DNA of 64,000 nt from the NCBI RefSeq assembly GCF_963678635.1, contig NC_087063.1, forward strand, positions 36,554,540-36,618,539. The letters are read 5' to 3'. The notes beneath the pieces were generated by a model, which searched no databases, was not told where the DNA came from, and saw only the letters and a list, made by a program, of their open reading frames with translations. Source of the stretch: Symsagittifera roscoffensis (Eukaryota > Xenacoelomorpha > Acoela > Convolutidae). Shown one piece after another: positions 49,150-59,742 of the stretch. The translations under genes and the position numbers were made by a program. How positions within the stretch are numbered: position 1 is the stretch's first letter; each line of letters begins with the position of its first letter.

Positions 49150-51896
49150 TTTTTTTATTACTAGATAAATTAGCGAAATGATCAAATTGATATTTACTAA
49201 GTGGTTTTGGTTGATGAGAGGCAAAGTCTTGGCACAGTGAAAACTTAGTTTTGATTGGTGAGAGGCTCAGCTAAAATTACAGTGTTTTTCATGCCTTTTA
49301 TAGAGGAAGCAATTAAGACGAAATCTAACAATGTCGGGCTATTTTCAATCGACTGTTCTATTTTCTAAATTGAAATTTTTTAAATCGTAACTGCAAAATA
49401 TTTTAAGATTTGCCGTCTGCTTCCTTTTGTTCTTATTTGTAAGATTCGATGAGCTTGCTAACTCTTATATACGTCGTGATGATTTTTTTTCGTTTTTCAG
49501 GAAAAGTTTTTTATTTGTTCAGGCTCAAATTTACTTTTTCTTGGCTTGATTTTTAATTTCTTTTAAAGTGGAGTTCATTGTTAAAAGGAAGGCAAACTCC
49601 ACTATCGAACTGGTCACGAAAAACATGATCGACTTCTAATTTTGAAAATAAAACTTCAGTTTATCAGATTTCCCAGCGAAATAAAAATTTTGCCTATTGT
49701 TCCAGGTTTCTCAAATTGTCCATAATGCCAAAAATGCCAAAAGTTAACTGTTCTAGAAAATCGAACAGCTGTAAGGCCATCCGTTTTTCTTCGAAATTCG
49801 AAACTTGTTTTTTTTTCAAAAAAAACATGGGATTTTTTGTTTACTTGCGGTCATTGACTGTTTTCCGCATGTCTGTTGACTGTTTTTCAATGTTGCGTTG
49901 GTGTTATTTTTGCTGCTTGTATCAATGCACTTTTTATGGAGGCATGTTATGAGCTGCAGATGATTGGTAACTTTTTTGGTGTCTACAAATGGGGGCACAT
50001 TTGCCTTTTTTCAGTTTTCCAACTCCTCCTGAAGTTGCAAAATGATGCAAAAGTTGTAGGAATTTTTTAACGTTTCCCGGCTTGTTTCATGGTATATTGT
50101 TGGCACTTTTGCTGCATATCATTTTAGTATTGGCAATTATTAGCGGGTGTTGCATTCGCTTTATAGTGACTAGCGTTTGGAAGAAGAAAGTATAGCGCAG
50201 TTGGCAGGAAATCAGAGTCAAGAGAGAGTTTGATTGCGTAGAGGGCTTTTTTGTTTCGACCATTTGAAAAATAGGGAGGAAATTTGCATTTAAGTGTTTT
50301 AGTTTTTTCTTTTTGTTTTCAACGCAAAATCAGGTACCACAAATATTTATGGGAATGGATGGAGTGATATATCATTTTAAAGCCCTTTCAGTCGAGATTT
50401 GAAGTTTCCAAAAACCTGTCCCAGTATCGAGAAAAACTGGTTTGAATTGGAGCGAGCTGTGGAAGCGAGCAGGCCTACAATAGCATATTTTTGCTTAACT
50501 TAGGCCGTGAAAACCTATTTTTACTAAAATAAAGTTGTTTTGTACTTTTTAGCGCCATTTGAGGAGTAAAAAAAATTCAAAACTTCAAAAAAAATTCTGC
50601 TAAAATTGAAATTTTTTTTTTGAATTTCTGATAATTTTTTGTTCTCTTGGTCATTTTTTTTACAAAAGTGTTGTCAAATTTGCTTATTTACTAAAATTGT
50701 CGAATGTTCCTGAGTAATTCCACGGCTGCTTCAGGTCCTTTTATTACACCACGCAAAAAAAAAACGAAACTGATTTTAAAAAAAAAATTGCAGTTCCTTC
50801 GACTATGGTAGGAATATTCTGTTTTACCGGCTAGCCTTGTTTTTAGTTTCAAATAGTATATTTAATGTTTTCTTGGCTTAGTGAAGTGCAGCTTTGCCTC
50901 TATGTGTATGAAAATGGTTTGAACCTCTCAAGAAACAGTTAAATAAAGTCCATTTTCAATATGCTTCTTATTGAGAAACGTTAAGATATAGAAAATAAAA
51001 AACAGAAAAATATAATGTTTTTAACCGAACAAAAATCTACTAAGAAAGTTGATCTAGCTGTCTTGACTGAGTTTTGCATGTGCGTTCAATTATTAATACC
51101 CTTAGCAAAGGGTTTGCAATCAAGTATCGGACTTTGTAACCGTAAAGACATTTTTTCACAGAACTTTAAATTAGCACATCAAATTTCATTTAATAACTTT
51201 GCTCGCGTGGCGTAATAGTGAGGCTCATGCTTGGGGCGACCGAATATTGGGATTTGGTTTTGGCCAGGAGCTGTACTTTCAGCGATTGATTTTTTCTTTC
51301 GAAAGTATTTTTGTCGGACTATCATTTTCCGATTACTCTCCACAAATTGCACAGAAAAAATAGAATGGGTTTTCTTTTGCTCTGTGCAATTTTACTATAA
51401 ATCAAAATCATTTTGTTTTGATTCTAAAATTTGTCATTTCACCAAACCAAAACCATTTTTTTTATAACTTCAGTTCAATTCTTTTTTTCTCAAAAGCTAC
51501 TACGTTGTATAAGGTTCCAGCTTATCTTATCTTGGCTTAGTTGCCTCATATTGCGTCGTTTGAAGTGTGAAAGTAGGCTTTTGTGTGTGTGCTAGAGGTA
51601 AGGAGAGCTACAAAATTCAAGTTTCAATAAGTTAGTCTCTAAATATTTTACGACAACAAAATTGTGTTCGGCTCAACGAGCTTTGCCTACTGAAAATGTT
51701 TGTCGGCTTTTCTACTTTTTTTCTTTTGTATGAATGCTAATTTAATGCTGTCAATATAAATTTCTGGCATGTTTGCTAAAATGAGCGTCATCAGAGGTTT
51801 TCGTCTATTTTTCTCTCAGCTTGCTCTCTATGCCCTGGTTTTGATCTATCGCGAGTGCGTCCCTCTGCCTCCTCTCAGTGTAAAAATATTATTTTT

Positions 51897-52187
51897 TGGA
51901 TCTTGTTAACTATCCCCCCTATTTCGATTTTCAGAAATTCAATTTTGGCGGGCACATTTTCAATAGCTTAACACAATTTTCAGAAAATATATACATATTT
52001 AAAATTTTTTACGTGGGTATTATATAAATAGTGAGTAATACAAATACCAAAGCGCAAATGAAAACCCACCTAATTTTTGGCATTTTAAAATGCATATTTT
52101 ATACAGAATTGGTTTTCAAAAATAAAACATGCATAGGGGGAAGTAGTTAACAAGGTCCAAAAGGGGGAAAATAGTTAACAAGATCCA
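51897..52187. mobile_element. MITE-like element with GGATCTTGTTAACTA ends, duplicated copy
   Basis: The same element in the second copy of the tandem duplication. Here the right terminus is AGTTAACAAGATCCA, exactly inverse to the left terminus TGGATCTTGTTAACT. Confidence 0.7.
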
Positions 52188-52196
52188 TTTTTTTAT

Positions 52197-52574
52197 TATA
52201 ATTACTTTAGTTATTATTTTTTAGCTTAGATTACTGCTGTTTTTTTTTGCTCAATTTTCCACAAGCTCATGATTACATTCGTGAGGCGATATCTCGAAGC
52301 AAATGACAACTCGCATTAAAAGACAATGCTCAGCTATCTTTTGTTATTACCAAACAAATCAATCTAGGTTAGCGGCAAATGCTAATAAAAGTGTGGCGGA
52401 GCAAGTGGGCGCTTCTTCTAATGCAGAAAAAGCGTGTGTAAATTAGACGGGAAGCAAATAAGACGTGGCCAAAAAACTGAATTTAGACGTCGATGCAAAA
52501 CTACAATACAGAGGCGATGCGGAGCTTTGCACCACTTGCGATTAAACACAAACATTAAAAAAACATAAGAAGTC
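52197..52574. other. Non-coding sequence
   Basis: AT-rich. Contains GCGATGCGGAGCTTTGCACC followed by ACTTGCGATT, an inverted copy of the dispersed motif seen at 36658 and 37067. Nothing else is recognised. Confidence 0.5.
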
Positions 52575-53330
52575 GAATAAATGGAAAGCGTTGAAAAAAC
52601 TAGTTGTATTGAAAATTAATTTTTCGTATATCTTGATATATGTTCATTCTAGTCTAGCATGGCTAAAGTTTGAGTACTAAGTTAGCAACGAAAGAAAATT
52701 TACGAAGATGAAACAAAGCCGACAATCTTTGAGCAGTCACAAGTTGAGCAGAAAAAATATGATTTGATAAAAAAAAATCTTTACAATTTTAAGTCGCACC
52801 TGAGACTAGAATGAACAACACTTGCACTTTCAACTACAAGGGAAGTGGCCTACAGCGCAAGAAAAGGAAAATCAGTGATGTGGCCGAATAAATGGAAAGC
52901 GTTGAAAAAATCTAGTTGTATCAAAAATTAAATTTCCGTATATCTTGATATATGTTCATTCTAGTCTAGCATGGCTGAAGTTTGAGTACTAAATTAGCAA
53001 TGAAAGAAAATTTACGAAGATGAAACAAAGCCGACAATCTTTGAGCAGTCACAATTTGAGCGGAAAAAATATGATTTCATAGAAAAATTGTTAGTTTTAA
53101 GTCGCACCTGAGACTAGAATGAACAAAACTTGCACTTTCAACTACAAGGCAAGTGGCCTACAGTACAAGAAAAGGAAAATCAGTGATGTGGCAACTACTA
53201 AGCCGACAATCTTTGAGCAGACGCCTCTTGCGCCGAAAAAGATGATTTAAAAAGTTTCAAGTCCACCTCCCTGAGCTTTCAAAGAACAACACTTACATTT
53301 GCAATGAAAATTGCTTACAGGACAAACTAG
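52575..53330. repeat. 311-bp tandem repeat, two full copies and a diverged third
   Basis: GAATAAATGGAAAGCGTTGA occurs at 52575 and 52886. The texts CATTCTAGTCTAGCATGGCT, AAGCCGACAATCTTTGAGCA and TCAGTGATGTGG recur at the same offset. From about 53193 a third, more diverged part begins with AAGCCGACAATCTTTGAGCA again. No coding potential. Confidence 0.85.
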
Positions 53331-54999
53331 ATGCGTGATGTGGGAAGTAAGCTGACAAAACTTAAGCAAAGTTCAATTTTTACATAAAAAGAAAAGTTGT
53401 TTACTGAAACAAGTCATGCTCCCGGTTTTAAGACACTTGCTCTCGCAAGTGTAATAATACCCGATTTTGTCGAACAGGAGTTTTTGCTTTATCGCAAGGG
53501 CAACTTTGGGAAATTTGACGTAATTGTATTATTAACGTGTGTGAAATTTTGTTTACTGACGAACAGTAACTTTCGCTGACTACAATTAATCTTCGTTCGA
53601 GCTTTTTTATACGTGCGAATCAATTTTTCACATGTCGCACTTGTATAATTTATGCAATTCAAAAATGTTTTTATAAAATTCGATTAACGTTTTAAAAATT
53701 ATTTATTCAAAATATTTGGATATGCAAAGGAATTATATACCCTTTTTCTATTGGCGAAAATTTGTTTCCAGCAATACGTTTGTTAGCCCCTTGGTTTTCG
53801 TCCAAAATGTTAGTTTAGCAAAAAATTGAACGTCTAAATTCCGTTTCATTAAAGACGCATGTGCTTTTCTTTTCGTCTTAGTTCCTGTTACTCATCTATA
53901 ACTTATTTTCAAATTTTGCGAATTGTCGATTCCCTTCTATAGCGAGTCGTCTTTTGTTTTCCTAGTTTCCTTTTGTGGCGGTACCGATTGTATTTACTTT
54001 CAGCTGTCTGTTTGATTTTGATCATTTGCAGTCTTAACATTCTTTCTTTTGTTCGCCGTGTTTGATGCTGAACAAAAAGTGTTTTTGTTTGAAAGTTTTT
54101 TTTGTTTGAAAGCAATTGAAATAAAAAAGGACATTTTCTTTTCTAATGTTTCATACTTAGTCGTTTTGTTTCGTACTTAGTCGAGAGGACCATTGAGTTT
54201 TGAAGGCATGTTCTCTTAAGGGAGTTCTTTGAACGAATGGTTCTTGAGTTCTTTTTGTGTTTTTATGCAATTTTGAGGCAGTTGAATTTCCCTTCAGACC
54301 ATTCTCTCTAAATTATTTTTTGCGTGTGTTTGCTTATTAGAATTCAAGCTGTTGCCCTTTCAGCACAAAATATAAGTTTTTGTTGAGTGAAATTGCACAT
54401 ACCGTTTGCTTACTGCATTTGGTTTTTCTTTTTGACCTTAAATTTGCTAATAGTTAACTAAAAGAATAAAAGAACTTTCAAGTGAAACTATTTTAGTCAT
54501 TCCACGTTGTCGCTGATTACAAGAATCTGGTTGGTTATGGCAAATATATTTTTTCTATAATTGAACAGTTAATCTGCACCTGCATTGCTATTTTTTGTTT
54601 AGACGGACTACAATAAGATTGATATCTATATGATACCTAACAAACTAGCTCCGATTGCGAATTAAAATTTCACACTGCAGATTTTTTTCTATTGATGCTG
54701 GACCAAATTGAGAATTCCGTCGTATTACATTGACATAATTTTTAATTTTATGTTCATACACAATATAACAAGATAGATTTCGAAGTTATTATTTCTGAAT
54801 TGTAAATTTCGAACTGAAAAGGTCGCTTTTGAATTTTATTGTAAATACATCAGTGATCAGGTCAAACAATACTGACCAAATATATTGGTTGCACTGCAAT
54901 ACTAGCAACTTTCGAAGTCGATCTTTATTGTCGTTCTGTCTGAAACTGAACGAGGTCTAATCTTTTCTTTCATTTGACACAAAATTTGTTGTCGAAACT
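53331..54999. other. AT-rich non-coding sequence upstream of the 55000 gene
   Basis: No exon, repeat array or RNA gene can be supported. The last 40 bases before the ATG (CTTTTCTTTCATTTGACACA...) are pyrimidine-rich and could contain the 5' UTR or a splice acceptor. Confidence 0.5.
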
Positions 55000-55257
55000 A
55001 TGGGGGATCCTGCGGCAATTGACCCAAGTACGCTTATTGTGTTCTGCTGTGTGGTGGGAGCGTTTGCAGCTACTATTCTAGGGGCAGTTCTGAAGTATCA
55101 TTACGACAGGAGGAAGCTGAAACGCCAGAGTTATAACCCGGCTGCCGTGGCATCGCAAAAGTCGTCCAGAGGAACCAACGGACTCCCGAATGCAACTGAG
55201 ATGGTATCTGTCAAGTCCAAGAAATCGGAGACTCCCCAAGAAGATTCTAATGTTTAG
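55000..55257 (+). CDS. Small single-pass membrane protein, 85 residues
   Basis: ATG in a strong context (A at -3, G at +4). Residues 1-10 are short and acidic (GDPAAIDPS), residues 11-31 (TLIVFCCVVGAFAATILGAV) form one membrane span with GxxxG-like small residues, then a basic anchor KYHYDRRKLKRQ, then a Ser/Lys-rich tail to the stop. The layout (short outside N-terminus, positive-inside anchor) suggests a type III membrane microprotein with a cytosolic tail. The DNA is clearly richer in G+C than its flanks, which supports coding. I do not recognise the family. Confidence 0.65.
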   Translation: MGDPAAIDPSTLIVFCCVVGAFAATILGAVLKYHYDRRKLKRQSYNPAAVASQKSSRGTNGLPNATEMVSVKSKKSETPQEDSNV

Positions 55258-55399
55258 TTGCAACTGAAAATTGAAAAAAGCAAACTAACGGGTGTTTTAA
55301 GAAAATCAAACGTTGTTTTGAATATTCTCGAGAAACAGGGGAAATGAATTGGTCTTTTGTCTTTACTGATGTTTTTATATATCATCATTCCAATGTGTT

Positions 55400-55441
<42 letters not shown>

Positions 55442-55913
55442 AGCACAATAATCAACCCTCTAACATAAATCCAATTATTCCAACCAGCACGCTTGATCAT
55501 ATAGCAATATTGAATTTTTCTGGGTAGCAATTTTTTTTGGTTTTTAATCAGAGACTTACGCTTCCACGGGCAATAATCTGATGGACCAGAGAATCATTTT
55601 TTGAGTTTTCTTTAAATTTTACTGCACAAATTAAAATTTCTTTGAGTTAGTCAGTTTAGTTTTTTTGTTCACGTTTGTAAGAAGAAAGAAAGTAGAAGAA
55701 GTTTTATACATTTACAAAATCAATGACCTGAGCGGACACTAAATGGACCTTTTGGTCGCTGGGTAGTGCCCTAAAGTTTCTAAGCACGCTATATATTATT
55801 GTAGCATGGACAACCACATTAATTAACATGTGAAATTGCTTCATAGTTATGATTTAATGCTTTCATAAATTGCAATAAGCCACCATAAGTTATGAAGGGA
55901 GTCTTTATAGAGC
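55258..55913. other. 3' flank with (CT)n microsatellite
   Basis: Presumed 3' UTR and flank of the 55000 gene. A pure CT repeat runs at 55401-55438. No other feature. Confidence 0.6.
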
Positions 55914-56150
55914 CAGTCATTCAGAGCCATTAAAACCCCATAACAAATGATTATTTCCCAGCTCGACCGCCGCGAAAGACCCATCAAATAGACATGTTTA
56001 TGCAACCTTTTTCAAAACAGTTTATAAACACAGTCATTCAGAGCCATTAAAACCCCATACAAATGATTTTTTTCCCAGCCCAACCGCCGCGAAAGACCCA
56101 TCAAATAGACATGTTTATGCAACCTTTTTCAAAACAGTTTATAAACAGTA
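55914..56150. repeat. 117-bp tandem duplication
   Basis: CAGTCATTCAGAGCCATTAA occurs at 55914 and 56031, each followed by near-identical text through CCGCCGCGAAAGACCCATCA and ending TTCAAAACAGTTTATAAACA. Confidence 0.9.
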
Positions 56151-57529
56151 GGGTTAGAAAATGCATATTTCGAAATCCCGAATTAATTTTAGCACAAATT
56201 TAGCAACCTGGTTGATCATATTATCATTTCAAGTTGTGATGTTCAAGTTGTCGCTAACCCAAATTAACACATTCGAAATAGTCGACTAGTAGAACTTAAG
56301 AAGTAACAAGGCCCTCTCGGAGCATCAATCCAATTAATTTTTACTTCGTCGGAGAGAAAAACATTGGCAGGATATTAAATGTGGGAAAATTAATGTAGAT
56401 AAAAAATGAATCAATAAATTTAAAATATATTGATTTCATTTGGCTGTTGTGAAGGTGTAGAATATTTTGAAAATAATGAATGCAATAAATTAGTTTTTGA
56501 GACTTGAATTGAATTGAAAATTAGCCGTGCTACGCACACTGGCAATTTGTTTATTTTTGGCCAATCGCATTGTAGCTTTGTCTTACTGTAAAAAGTAATT
56601 TAAGCAAAATAAAAGTAATTTCACTGAGGCAGTTTTTTTACGCTCATTTTGATTTTTTGTTAGGGTGTGCGATATATTGAAGAAATCAAGGAATTGAATT
56701 AATTTAGGGAAATGAGTTAAATTGAATTGTATCTAGGATGAATTATGTGGTGCCCGGATATTTTCCGTAAGCTGCTCAACAATATTAATATCCCTTGAAT
56801 ATCAGGATTTGCTGTAACCTGACTACTTCACGAAGTGGGAGGAAACAATGGCGTAGGGTATAAGTTTGATCACCTGCAATAAAGCTCGTAAAGCAATAGA
56901 GTTACCAGTTATTCAAACCTTAATCAAATTTGTCTTTCACAGAAAATTGATTTTTCTTGCGATCAGCAAAGGGTGTTGCAATGGGTCTTGACTTTTCCAT
57001 AAAATATCTTTGTCCACAGAATATTCAAACTAAAGAATGGTAAATTTAGGTTCAGTTCATGATAACACTTGCGAAAACAAGTGTAGTGCAATCGGGAACG
57101 AGACTTTTTTTCCATCAACAACTTGTAATTTCCCTGAAAAAAAAATGTTTTTGTCGGCTTAGTTGCCGCACCGTAGAACTGGTTTTTGTTGCTGTACGCA
57201 ATAAACTTTGTATTTGGCTTCAATTTACTTCTGCTCTTTGTAATTTTACTAGCTTTGAGTTCGTATATTTTTTTATTTTTTTTTTGCTTGAAAACATTTT
57301 ATTCTGCCCAAATTTTTTTGGCCTAATTTTGAGTCAATTCAAAAGAAACATGATTTTTATGCTGCCCTCTAGATCGCGCAAAAAAGAACAGATTCTTTGG
57401 TAGTGTTCTGATTTCAAATAGAAACAGAAACATGAATTATTTTATTGCGTTCACAAAATGTGACGCCGCCGCCACCACCAAAAGAAATATGCTTTTATTC
57501 CCTTGCAAAAGGAAGGGAAATGCTATTGG
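56151..57529. other. Non-coding AT-rich sequence
   Basis: No exon is supported. The TCGGCTTAGTTGCCGCA text at 57154 repeats that at 36121 and, more loosely, 48503 and 51532. TTGTAATTTTACTAGCTTTG (57237) resembles 36246, so part of this stretch is a dispersed repeat. Frames here, such as 57059-57403, are not protein-like. Confidence 0.5.
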
Positions 57530-58036
57530 AATAATTCGTATAACGTTTTAAGCATTGAGAATTGAAACGACTATTCTCATTCAATACGAATATTAACGAT
57601 TCCTCTCGTAAAATACGAGCATACGAAACCTTCTTCTCGTAAAATACGAATGTACGAATAAAGAATACGAAGTTAAAGGAAACTTCTCATTTGATACGAA
57701 AAGTGGCGTGATTTCCCAATCTGAGTATAAATAGAAGCTCAAAACTACGGGAATTTATTCCAACAACTTCTCTTCTACCACCACCACCACTCTCCTCAAC
57801 CACCCCAACCCTTCTCTAAAATAATATTCAATCTCAGAGAAAATATCTCCAATCTCACCGTAAAAAATAAATATTGAGTCAAAAGGCAACTTGCTATAAA
57901 TTCATACTAACTTCTTTTTTAATAAAATATTTCTCAGCGAATTTTAGATTTACTTTCTAAGATAGAAAGTAGAAAGGACCCTTTATTCCTAGCAAGCGTT
58001 TTGTCCGACGTCTATAGTATTGCTAGCGTAATAAAT
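57530..58036 (+). promoter_or_regulatory. 5' LTR and promoter (limits approximate)
   Basis: TATAAATA at 57726-57733 in the context GAGTATAAATAGAAGC is a strong TATA box. Upstream, 57534-57702, about nine copies of TACGAA/TTCGTA/CTCGTA stand in pairs (CTCGTAAAATACGA twice), an enhancer-like cluster. AATAAA occurs at about 57867 and 57921, as poly(A) signals in an R/U5 region would. The LTR end is just before the primer-binding site at 58037. Without the 3' LTR the exact ends are inferred. Confidence 0.6.
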
Positions 58037-58054
58037 TGGTGCGACCAGTGAGGC
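58037..58054 (+). promoter_or_regulatory. Candidate minus-strand primer-binding site
   Basis: TGGTGCGACCAGTGAGGC begins with the TGG expected as complement to a tRNA CCA end and sits between the presumed LTR and Gag. I could not name the tRNA. Confidence 0.5.
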
Positions 58055-58257
58055 TCACCTTCTAAAAATTCGCAAAAATTGCTAAAGTCTCAAAAAGAGA
58101 TAAAAAGCAAAAATTCCAATTCTCAAACTGGAGAATTGTTGAAATTTCTCTTACAAATAAAGAGAAGTAATAAATTTCCAAATCGGAAATTTAAGTTTTC
58201 TAAACAAATTTATAAACCTTTCTATCTTTCTTTTTTAAGTTCTAAACTAAATATAAA

Positions 58258-59665
58258 ATGGCTGATACCCCAATATCCCATCCCAACTTGTCTTTAATGA
58301 CATTTTCGGGAAACGATCCGAACCAAAATGCTTCAGCATTTTGGAATTCAGTTGAAAACAAAATTCTTTTCTCATTAGGTCAAAGACCTGCTGATAATGA
58401 TGCACGACGCAGCTATGATAGCAGACAACGATCCCTATTCGCATCATTGTTAACTGATACATCTCTTGAATGGTTCAATGATAATGTAACCAATGCTACC
58501 ACATGGGCACAACTCAAAGATCTTTTCCTAAACAGATTCACTGACGGACGAGATCAATTCAAACATAGAATTGATGCTGAAAATGCAGCTCGCCAAGATG
58601 GCGAATTAATAAAAAATTACTTCCACAGAATTAAATCTTCTGTAGATAGAGGATGGCCCGAAAGTATTGATGAAGCCGTTCATGCTACTGAAGCTGCTCA
58701 ACAAAAATGCTGAGAGAACTATACAAAACAGACAAAGAAGTCAAAAGTATATTGATTTCTCAATTAAGGGACTAAGACCTCTAGCCCTTAAACAAAAAGC
58801 TCATGAATACATGATAGAGCATCCAAATGCCAACTGGGATCAATTCACAAATCATGTAATCACTAAGGATCTAACATTCATTGTTGCTACTGATCCTGCT
58901 AATAAGTCAACAACGGATAAAATGACTTCATTAGAAACTCAAATTAAAGAACTAACAAAATTGATCAAGAATCAAGAAGTTAGTGCAATCAATGATCAGA
59001 ATTCATTTCAACGACGTCACCCTGACATCAAGGGAAGACCTAATAGTACACGATTCTGCGAATATTGCAGAATGAATGGACATTCTATATCTAGATGTTC
59101 CAAAAAGCAAGTTCAGGACGAAGTAAATAAGTTGCGAAAAGAACTCACAACAAAAAATGAACGAAGAGTTTCATTTGAAACTGATTATAAACGAAATCGA
59201 AGACCGAATAACTTCCCTAACCAGAGTAACCCTAACCCAAGTAACCGGTTTTGGGATAACCAAAACAGAACTACTAACAATTCAAATCCTAGCCAAAATA
59301 ACTATGGCATTCGCCATAATTATAACTACAACGGAAACAATTTCCAAAAGGCTAATGCACAATCGTCTTTCAATAACAAAAGACCCCAAACCTATGATGA
59401 TAGGTACCCCAGAGAAAACAAATTCAGAGAAAATGAACAAGTTGCTAAACAGTTCTACGACCAAGAAAATAGGCAATTCAACAGTAACCCTAGAGGTCGA
59501 CCATATAACACCGGAAGCTATAATAACAATAACAGTCGAGACTCAACGCGATCTCAATCACCAAATTTTAGATCGAATCAAATACAGTCTGAAACTACCC
59601 ACTGGGTTGAGGAAGAAGTCAATTACTGTGATGCTATCACTGATTTCTTTCCTTTAAACTATTAA
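58258..59665 (+). CDS. gag: Gag polyprotein with one internal frameshift
   Basis: ATG at 58258 (A at -3, G at +4). The first frame runs to TGA at 58711 and has capsid-like text FWNSVENKILFSL, LEWFNDN and FLNRFTDGRDQFKHRI. The same protein continues in the next frame from 58708 to the TAA at 59663-59665. The switch is at the A5 run 58703-58707 and fits a single extra A; a programmed +1 shift is less likely because no known signal is present. The C-terminal part has CEYCRMNGHSISRC, a C-x2-C-x4-H-x4-C zinc knuckle that binds RNA, then an Asn/Arg-rich tail. Gag builds the particle and packages the RNA. Stop and pol overlap carry a -1 frameshift signal. Confidence 0.85.
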
Positions 59666-59742
59666 AGTCTCCGAAACCAAGCGATGATAGTAATCCTAAA
59701 TCAAGGATATATCTTAGCTTATATCATTTTGCCACCGGAGAC
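59653..59742 (+). promoter_or_regulatory. -1 programmed ribosomal frameshift signal at gag-pol junction
   Basis: The heptamer T-TTA-AAC (59653-59659) lies in the zero frame two codons before the gag stop. After a 7-nt spacer, GTCTCCG (59667-59673) pairs perfectly with CGGAGAC (59736-59742). Inside, ATGATA (59684-59689) pairs with TATCAT (59722-59727) and ATCCT (59693-59697) with AGGAT (59704-59708). The -1 frame is open from the heptamer through to the protease and the rest of Pol. Slippery site, spacing and stem all match the standard eukaryotic -1 type. Confidence 0.88.

Larger units (their letters stand above)
46133..52196. repeat. 3.02-kb tandem duplication (two copies)
   Basis: Copy 1 is 46133-49154 and copy 2 is 49155-52196; for example AAGATATAGAAAATAAAAAACAG and the stretch near 47979 recur 3036 bases later at 51015. 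Identity is very high, with small indels. Copy 1 starts at TTATTACTAG, the last codons and stop of the 41626 gene, so copy 2 begins with a copy of that stop-codon region. Short frames of 60-81 codons inside are present in both copies but show no protein-like features. No gene is supported in either copy. Confidence 0.95.

Noticed and set aside
46788..51467. Several 60-81-codon frames repeated in both copies of the 3.02-kb duplication
   Set aside because: Repeated only because the DNA is duplicated; frames differ between copies after small indels (for example the frames at 46788 and 49876), and no domain is seen.
57059..57403. 114-codon plus-strand frame
   Set aside because: Phe/Leu/Cys-rich translation of T-rich DNA, overlapping a dispersed repeat motif.
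58667..58713. Programmed +1 frameshift within gag
   Set aside because: No known +1 signal is seen at the A5 run. The position in mid-protein and a similar homopolymer lesion in pol favour a one-base insertion or a sequencing error.
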